In this document: positions 5,256 through 9,418 of the stretch, piece by piece
How positions within the stretch are numbered: position 1 is the stretch's first letter
How the letters are laid out: every line of letters begins with the position of its first letter
Assembly (NCBI GenBank): GCA_049421025.1
Contig: JBMSMG010000064.1
Location: 1 to 9,418 of the forward strand
Length of the DNA stretch: 9,418 nt
Source: RGUW01 sp049421025
GTDB lineage: Bacteria; Cyanobacteriota; Cyanobacteriia; PCC-6307; Cyanobiaceae
Direction: 5' to 3'
The notes under the pieces: model-generated
Database searches by the model: none
Told to the model about the DNA's origin: nothing
The model's input: only the letters and a program-made list of their open reading frames with translations
Position numbers and translations under genes: made by a program

Positions 5256-6176
5256 GTGTCTGTAGCAGCCACCAAGGAGCTGATCACCCGCACGACGCTC
5301 GCTGAGCTCAACACCCTGCGCGACCAGCCTGGCTGGTTACGTCTGCTCACTCACCTGTTCACGATTGCCGCTGGTGGGCTGATCTGGCGCCTGACGGATC
5401 TTCCCTTGCTGCTGAGGCTGTGTGGCCTGTTGATCAGCGGCATTGCTTTGGCGTGCTGCTTTGCAGGTCTGCATGAGTGCTGCCATCGCACGGCCTTTCG
5501 CAGCAAACGTCTCAATGATGCGGTGGCCTGGCTGATGGGTCTGCTCAGCTTTTACAACGCGACGTTCTACAGGCGTTATCACCAATGGCATCACCGCTAC
5601 ACCCATCTGCCGGGTCTGGATCCTGAGCTGGAGGATCCGGTTCCCACCAACGCGCTTGCCTATGCGGTTGAGATCAGCGGCATCAACTGGTGGATCGGCA
5701 AGTGCCGAGGCTATGGCCGTCTGCTTTGGGGGGATCTTTCGGGTCTGCCTTATCTGAGTCCTGAGGTGATTCCCCAGGTCAGGCGCTCGGTGCGGCTGCA
5801 GTTCGCTGTTTATGCCGGCTTGCTGGTGCTGTCACTGATCCAGGCCAACGGCCTGCTACTGACGAGTTGGCTGCTGCCCCTGGCGGTGGGGCAGCCGTTT
5901 TTGAGATTCATGCTTTTGGCAGAGCACACCGGCTGTGACTACAGCGCTGATGGGCTGGCCAACACGCGCACCACCTTGACCAACGCACCGGTGCGCTGGT
6001 TGATGTGGAACATGCCCTTCCATGCCGAGCACCATCTCTACCCGTCGTTGCCGTTCCACGCGCTGCCTAAGGCGCACCGCTGGATCGCACCACGACTGCA
6101 GCATCTTGATCAGGGTTACCTGGCCGTGCACGCGCGCTTGCTGCTGCGTCTGGCCCAGCTCGGCCAACCCGCATGA
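5256..6176 (+). CDS. Membrane di-iron desaturase/hydroxylase family protein
   Basis: The 306-residue membrane protein carries the three histidine boxes of the fatty-acid-desaturase superfamily: H73-E-C-C-H77, H109-Q-W-H112-H113 and H256-A-E-H259-H260, plus E223-H224 in the region of a further ligand. Hydrophobic segments at about 32-70, 90-104 and 184-216 flank them. Such enzymes use a di-iron centre and O2 to desaturate or hydroxylate. The HECCHRTAF box and NMPFHAEHHLYPS box resemble the RtxC (dihydrorhizobitoxine desaturase)/MocD branch more than acyl-lipid desaturases or the carotenoid hydroxylase CrtR; this is from memory. The GTG at 5256 (MSVAATKEL) is preferred over a TTG at 5238; neither has a good Shine-Dalgarno. 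It overlaps the next gene through ATGA, so the two are coupled. The substrate is unknown. Confidence 0.8.
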   Translation: MSVAATKELITRTTLAELNTLRDQPGWLRLLTHLFTIAAGGLIWRLTDLPLLLRLCGLLISGIALACCFAGLHECCHRTAFRSKRLNDAVAWLMGLLSFYNATFYRRYHQWHHRYTHLPGLDPELEDPVPTNALAYAVEISGINWWIGKCRGYGRLLWGDLSGLPYLSPEVIPQVRRSVRLQFAVYAGLLVLSLIQANGLLLTSWLLPLAVGQPFLRFMLLAEHTGCDYSADGLANTRTTLTNAPVRWLMWNMPFHAEHHLYPSLPFHALPKAHRWIAPRLQHLDQGYLAVHARLLLRLAQLGQPA

Positions 6177-7165
6177 GCAGCACCGCCGTCGCCGGCGTTG
6201 ATCAGGTCTTTGAGCTGGGTGATTGTGACCTGGCCTGCGGCAAAACCATTCCCCAGGCCCGCATCGTCTACCAGCAGTTCGGCGAGCTCAATGCCGATCG
6301 CTCCAACCTGGTGCTGATGCCCACCTCCTATGGCGCCAGGCCGGCGGATCTGGCCTGGACGGTGGGTCCGGTGCTTGATCCAGGGCTGTTTTGCATTGTC
6401 ATTGCGGGTCAGTTCGGCAATGGGCTCTCCAGCAGCCCCAGCCACGGGTCCATGGGCCTGGTGGAGCAGAGCTGGCTGGTGCAACACCGCGACAACGTGG
6501 CAGCGCAGAAGCGCCTGCTCGAAGAGCACTTCGGAGTCACCCGGTTGCCCTTGATCTACGGCTGGTCGATGGGTGCCCAGCAGGCTTACCAATGGGCGGT
6601 GAGCTATCCCGAAGCGGTCGAGCGCATCTGTTGTGTGTGCGGCACCGCGCGCACCTCGGTGCACAACCGACTCTTTTGCCTGAGCCTGCGCCAGGCGTTG
6701 ACGGCCGATCCAACTTGGAATGGCCAGGGGTTTGACGGGACGCCGGAGCGCGGCCTGCGCACCTTTGCCACCATCTATGCCAGCTGGGCGGCCAGCCAGG
6801 CCCACTACCGCACGCTCGATGAGCCGCTGGAGCAGCACGTCGAGCTGCAGTGGCTGCCCCATTACCGCCGCCATGACCCGCGCGATCTGCTGGCCATGCT
6901 CGACACCTGGATGGCCCATGACGTTGCCGCAGGTGGTGACCTTGCTGCCGCACTGGGCTCGATCCAGGCCAGAGCTGCCGTGATCGCCGGCAGCCATGAC
7001 CTCTATTTCACGGTTGACGACATGGCTGCAGAGGCAGAGCACATCCCTGCGGCGGAGTTCGCCGTGATCGCTTCAGAGCTGGGCCATCGCGCCGGCAACC
7101 CCTACAGCAGCCCCCGAGAACAGCAGTTGCTTCGCCGGATTGTGGATCAGCTGCTGGCCAGCTGA
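6173..7165 (+). CDS. Homoserine-acetyltransferase-like alpha/beta hydrolase
   Basis: The 330-residue protein has the alpha/beta-hydrolase fold of the homoserine O-acetyltransferase family: nucleophile elbow GWSMGAQQAYQWA with S132, acid D276 in GSHDLYF, and base H305 in LGHRAGNP, with a lid-like insert between about 165 and 250. The substrate-side sequences differ from true MetX: LMPTSYGARPAD stands where MetX has its conserved strand and loop, and GQFGNGLSSSPS replaces the N-x-x-G-S-C-x-G-T/S pattern. It is therefore more likely an acyltransferase or hydrolase of unknown substrate than the methionine-pathway enzyme. The ATG at 6173 overlaps the desaturase stop (ATGA), and glnT follows after 32 bp, so the three form a likely operon. 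Confidence 0.82.
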   Translation: MSSTAVAGVDQVFELGDCDLACGKTIPQARIVYQQFGELNADRSNLVLMPTSYGARPADLAWTVGPVLDPGLFCIVIAGQFGNGLSSSPSHGSMGLVEQSWLVQHRDNVAAQKRLLEEHFGVTRLPLIYGWSMGAQQAYQWAVSYPEAVERICCVCGTARTSVHNRLFCLSLRQALTADPTWNGQGFDGTPERGLRTFATIYASWAASQAHYRTLDEPLEQHVELQWLPHYRRHDPRDLLAMLDTWMAHDVAAGGDLAAALGSIQARAAVIAGSHDLYFTVDDMAAEAEHIPAAEFAVIASELGHRAGNPYSSPREQQLLRRIVDQLLAS

Positions 7166-7197
7166 TCACCATCCACGCACCTCGTTTCTTCTCAACC

Positions 7198-8514
7198 ATG
7201 ACCGATCTGGCCAGCACCGCCCGCGATCTCGGGCTGCGTTTTCTGCTCTTTTCGTTCACCGATCTGTTTGGGGTGCAGCGGGCCAAGCTGGTGCCGATCG
7301 CCGCCGTTGAGGCGATGGGCAGATCCGGCGCTGGATTCGCCGGATTCGCGGCCTGGCTCGAGCTGAGTCCTGCCGATGGCGACGTGCTGGCGATTCCCGA
7401 TCCGGCCAGCCTCATACCGCTGCCCTGGCAGAGCGATGTGGGCTGGGTGGCTACCGAGTTGTCGCTGGGCACTGAGCCGATGGCCCAATGCCCCAGGCGT
7501 TTGCTGCGCCAGCAGCAGCAGCGGGCGGCGCTACTGGGTTTTGAGCTGCGCAGCGGTGTCGAGGCCGAATTCTTTTTGCTGCAGCCAGGTGGCGAGGCCA
7601 TTGCCGATCCTGCCGACACCCAGGAAAAGCCCTGCTACGACCAGCTGGCGTTGATGCGTCGCTACGCGCTGATCGGCCCGCTGCTTGAGGCCATGGAATC
7701 CCTGGGCTGGGGTCCGTATCAGGCCGACCATGAAGATGCCAATGGCCAGTTCGAGCTCAACTGGACCTTCAGCGACGCCATGACGACCGCCGATCGCCAT
7801 GCCTTCTTCAAGGTCATGGTCAAGTCGATGGCCGAGGCCCAAGGACTGCGGGCCAGCTTCATGCCTAAGCCCTTTGCCGAGCTCACCGGCAATGGCTGCC
7901 ACACCCATCTGTCGCTGTGGGGAGCGCCTGGCAGTGCCCGCGCCGGCGAGAACCTGTTCCCCGATGCCAACGGGGAACTTGGGCTGTCACCGTTGGCCTA
8001 CCACTTTTTGGGGGGACTGATCGCCCATGCTCCTGCGCTCTGCGCGATCACCAACCCCTCGCTCAACAGCTACAGGCGCCTGGCAGCACCTCCCACCACA
8101 TCAGGCGCCACCTGGAGTCCGGGGGGCATTAGCTACAGCGCCAACAACCGCACCCACATGTTGCGCCTGCCTGACGATCAGCGCATTGAGCTGCGCCTGC
8201 CCGACGGTTCGGCCCATCCGTATTTGTTGCAGGCTGCGCTGCTGGCGGCGGGTCTCGATGGCATCGAGCGCCAGCTCGATCCCGGCCCTCGCCACGACAA
8301 CGACAACTACGCCGCGCCGTTGCGTAGCGACCAGTGCCCCAGGCTCCCGGCGGATCTGGGTGAGGCTCTTGATGCCTTTGCTGCCGACACGCAGCTGCGC
8401 GCCGGCCTGGGCGAAGCGTTCTGCCTGGCTTACGAGACCCTGCGCCGGCGCCAATGGAACCGCGAGCGCGGTCCCATTGGCGAGGCCGAACGCCTCAGCT
8501 GTCTCGATTGCTAA
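7198..8514 (+). CDS. glnT: GlnT-type (48 kDa type III) glutamine synthetase family ligase
   Basis: The 438-residue protein belongs to the glutamine synthetase superfamily in the short GlnT group described first in rhizobia, not the 75-kDa GlnN type. Visible motifs are FTDLFGVQRAKLVP (20-33), E122-x-E124, DHEDANGQFE (E179, E186), NGCHTHLSLW (H235), NSYRRL (R294), NNRTHMLRLP (317-325) and RIELRLPDG (E331, R333), which cover the ATP, metal and glutamate sites. The family also includes gamma-glutamylmethylamide synthetase, often mis-annotated as glutamine synthetase. By alignment from memory, the ammonium-site residues D50 and E327 of enteric enzyme fall at G46 and T300 here, which favours an amine as acceptor. 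It is the last gene of the cassette and converges on htpG with a 7-bp gap. Confidence 0.85.
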   Translation: MTDLASTARDLGLRFLLFSFTDLFGVQRAKLVPIAAVEAMGRSGAGFAGFAAWLELSPADGDVLAIPDPASLIPLPWQSDVGWVATELSLGTEPMAQCPRRLLRQQQQRAALLGFELRSGVEAEFFLLQPGGEAIADPADTQEKPCYDQLALMRRYALIGPLLEAMESLGWGPYQADHEDANGQFELNWTFSDAMTTADRHAFFKVMVKSMAEAQGLRASFMPKPFAELTGNGCHTHLSLWGAPGSARAGENLFPDANGELGLSPLAYHFLGGLIAHAPALCAITNPSLNSYRRLAAPPTTSGATWSPGGISYSANNRTHMLRLPDDQRIELRLPDGSAHPYLLQAALLAAGLDGIERQLDPGPRHDNDNYAAPLRSDQCPRLPADLGEALDAFAADTQLRAGLGEAFCLAYETLRRRQWNRERGPIGEAERLSCLDC

Positions 8515-8521
8515 GGCTGCC

Positions 8522-9418
8522 TCAGAGACCCCGCTCCATGAGCCGTCCCATGAGATCGGCGCTGCGCTGTTGGAAGCCGGCCAGCTCATTGGGCTCGAGG
8601 CCGCCAACCGCCAGGCGGGCCATCTCATAGAGATGGCGGCCCAGGTCGTCTGCGAGTTGCTGGCTGGGTGAAGCGCTGGCGCCGGCACCGGGGGTGGTGA
8701 TCACCGAGCCGGCCGAGAGCTTCAGCAGCCCCTCGACCAGGCGGTGGCGGCGGTTCACCAGTAGCACGTGGTGCTCAGGCAGGCCAGGCAGGCGTTGCTC
8801 CATCAGCGCGCCCATGTCGTTGATGCGGCGCATCTGCTCGGGCAGCAGGATCAGGGCGGCCGGTGCGGTGTCGCCCTTGAGCGATTGCACCTGAATGGTC
8901 ACTTTGTCGTTGGCCAGTGCCGCCTTGAACAGCTCGCGCAGTTTTTCATTGGCGTCTTTGCCCTCGGCATCGGCCAGCTCGCTGTCTTTGTCTTGCAGGG
9001 AGTCATCGAGCTCAGCATCGACCCGCTGAAACTTCAGGTCCTCGTGGCGGTACTCGAGCCAGGGGATGAACTGCGAATCAATGAACGTGTCGGCCAGCAG
9101 CACCTCGGCCCCCTGGCTCTTCCACAGGGCCAGTGCCCCTGCTTGGGCGGCCTCGTCGGTGCAATACAGAATTCGCTTGTCGTTAGCGGCCTCCAGGCGT
9201 GAGCGGTAGCCAGCCAGGGTCGTGTAGGCCTTGCCGTCAGCGCCAGGGATCGGGTCGATGGCGCTGCTGCGGTCATCGGCCCAGGCGTCCCCGCTCTGGT
9301 CACCAGCGTCCTTGTCAGCCTGCTGCTGTCCAGCGGCTGCCGTAGTGCCGAACAGCACCAGTTCGGCCACCTGATCGGCGAACTTGTCGTCCTCCATGGC
9401 GCCGATCTTGATGAACGG
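8522..9418 (-). CDS. htpG: Molecular chaperone HtpG (Hsp90), C-terminal part
   Basis: The 298 residues are the C-terminal half of HtpG; the reading frame is open to the window edge (first visible residues PFIKIGAMEDDKFADQ), so the N-terminal ATPase domain lies outside. The visible part covers the end of the middle domain, with RILYCTDEAAQAGALALW and LLADTFIDSQFIPWLE, and the dimerisation domain with RRINDMGALMEQRLPGLPEH and LLVNRRHRLVEGLL. HtpG is an ATP-dependent cytosolic chaperone that in cyanobacteria is needed for heat and light stress tolerance and helps assemble phycobilisome and tetrapyrrole enzymes. It is partial only because the window ends. Its stop is 7 bp from the glnT stop, leaving no room for a separate terminator. 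Confidence 0.93.
   Translation of the reverse strand, partial: PFIKIGAMEDDKFADQVAELVLFGTTAAAGQQQADKDAGDQSGDAWADDRSSAIDPIPGADGKAYTTLAGYRSRLEAANDKRILYCTDEAAQAGALALWKSQGAEVLLADTFIDSQFIPWLEYRHEDLKFQRVDAELDDSLQDKDSELADAEGKDANEKLRELFKAALANDKVTIQVQSLKGDTAPAALILLPEQMRRINDMGALMEQRLPGLPEHHVLLVNRRHRLVEGLLKLSAGSVITTPGAGASASPSQQLADDLGRHLYEMARLAVGGLEPNELAGFQQRSADLMGRLMERGL

Noticed and set aside
5256..6176. Assignment as carotenoid hydroxylase CrtR or acyl-lipid desaturase
   Set aside because: The histidine boxes (HECCH, HQWHH, HAEHH) and surrounding sequence differ from those I remember for CrtR and DesA-type enzymes, and the neighbours do not suggest carotenoid or lipid metabolism.
6116..7042. 308-codon open frame on the minus strand opposite the hydrolase
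   Set aside because: Its translation has no recognisable domain and is rich in residues expected from antisense reading of GC-rich codons; the plus-strand gene has a clear alpha/beta-hydrolase triad and operon coupling.
7198..8514. Main ammonium-assimilating glutamine synthetase (glnA) or large type III (glnN)
   Set aside because: The length of 438 residues and the sequence motifs fit the GlnT group; the ammonium-site acids appear to be missing, and glnN products are about 720 residues.
8027..8671. 214-codon open frame running through the end of glnT into htpG
   Set aside because: It is out of frame with both well-supported genes, low in motif content and spans two convergent genes.

Overview
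The window is a dense, GC-rich stretch of bacterial chromosome, and its gene content points to a picocyanobacterium. The markers are psaK of photosystem I, the plastid/cyanobacterial membrane families DUF3593 and DUF2499, a CsaB-type pyruvyl transferase, and rpmB and htpG of cyanobacterial type. High GC and three copies of the HIP1 octamer GCGATCGC in the first 1.2 kb suggest a Cyanobium/Synechococcus-like organism rather than a low-GC Prochlorococcus. This placement is inferred from the reading of the sequence only. No RNA gene, insertion sequence, CRISPR array or prophage gene was seen.

Layout. (1) 1-948, minus strand: DUF2499, then DUF3593 (overlapping by 8 bp), then psaK, all small integral membrane proteins and probably one transcription unit. 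(2) 1006-2088, plus strand: csaB, read divergently from that unit and ending in a 4-bp convergent overlap with the next group. (3) 2085-3825, minus strand: rpmB (L28), an exported PrxQ/BCP-type peroxiredoxin, and an exported purple-acid-phosphatase-type metallophosphatase; the last two are coupled through ATGA. (4) 3939-5167, plus strand: a small thioredoxin-like protein, an orphan ParA-family ATPase, and a 68-residue single-span membrane protein that starts inside the ParA gene behind a good AGGAG. (5) 5256-8514, plus strand: a tight three-gene cassette of a membrane di-iron desaturase/hydroxylase, a homoserine-acetyltransferase-like alpha/beta hydrolase (ATGA overlap), and a 438-residue GlnT-type glutamine-synthetase-family ligase. 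(6) 8522-9418, minus strand: the C-terminal 298 residues of HtpG, which continues beyond the window and converges on glnT with a 7-bp gap.

The most promising part for undescribed biology is the desaturase/hydrolase/GlnT cassette. The ligase keeps the ATP and glutamate residues of glutamine synthetases, but by my alignment it lacks the two acidic residues that bind and deprotonate ammonium, so it may glutamylate an amine. The hydrolase has a catalytic triad but not the MetX signature. The desaturase resembles the RtxC/MocD-like branch more than lipid desaturases or carotenoid hydroxylases. Together they could make or break down an amine- or amino-acid-derived small molecule. The orphan ParA with its overlapping membrane partner is a second candidate system. 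All functional proposals beyond family membership are inference.
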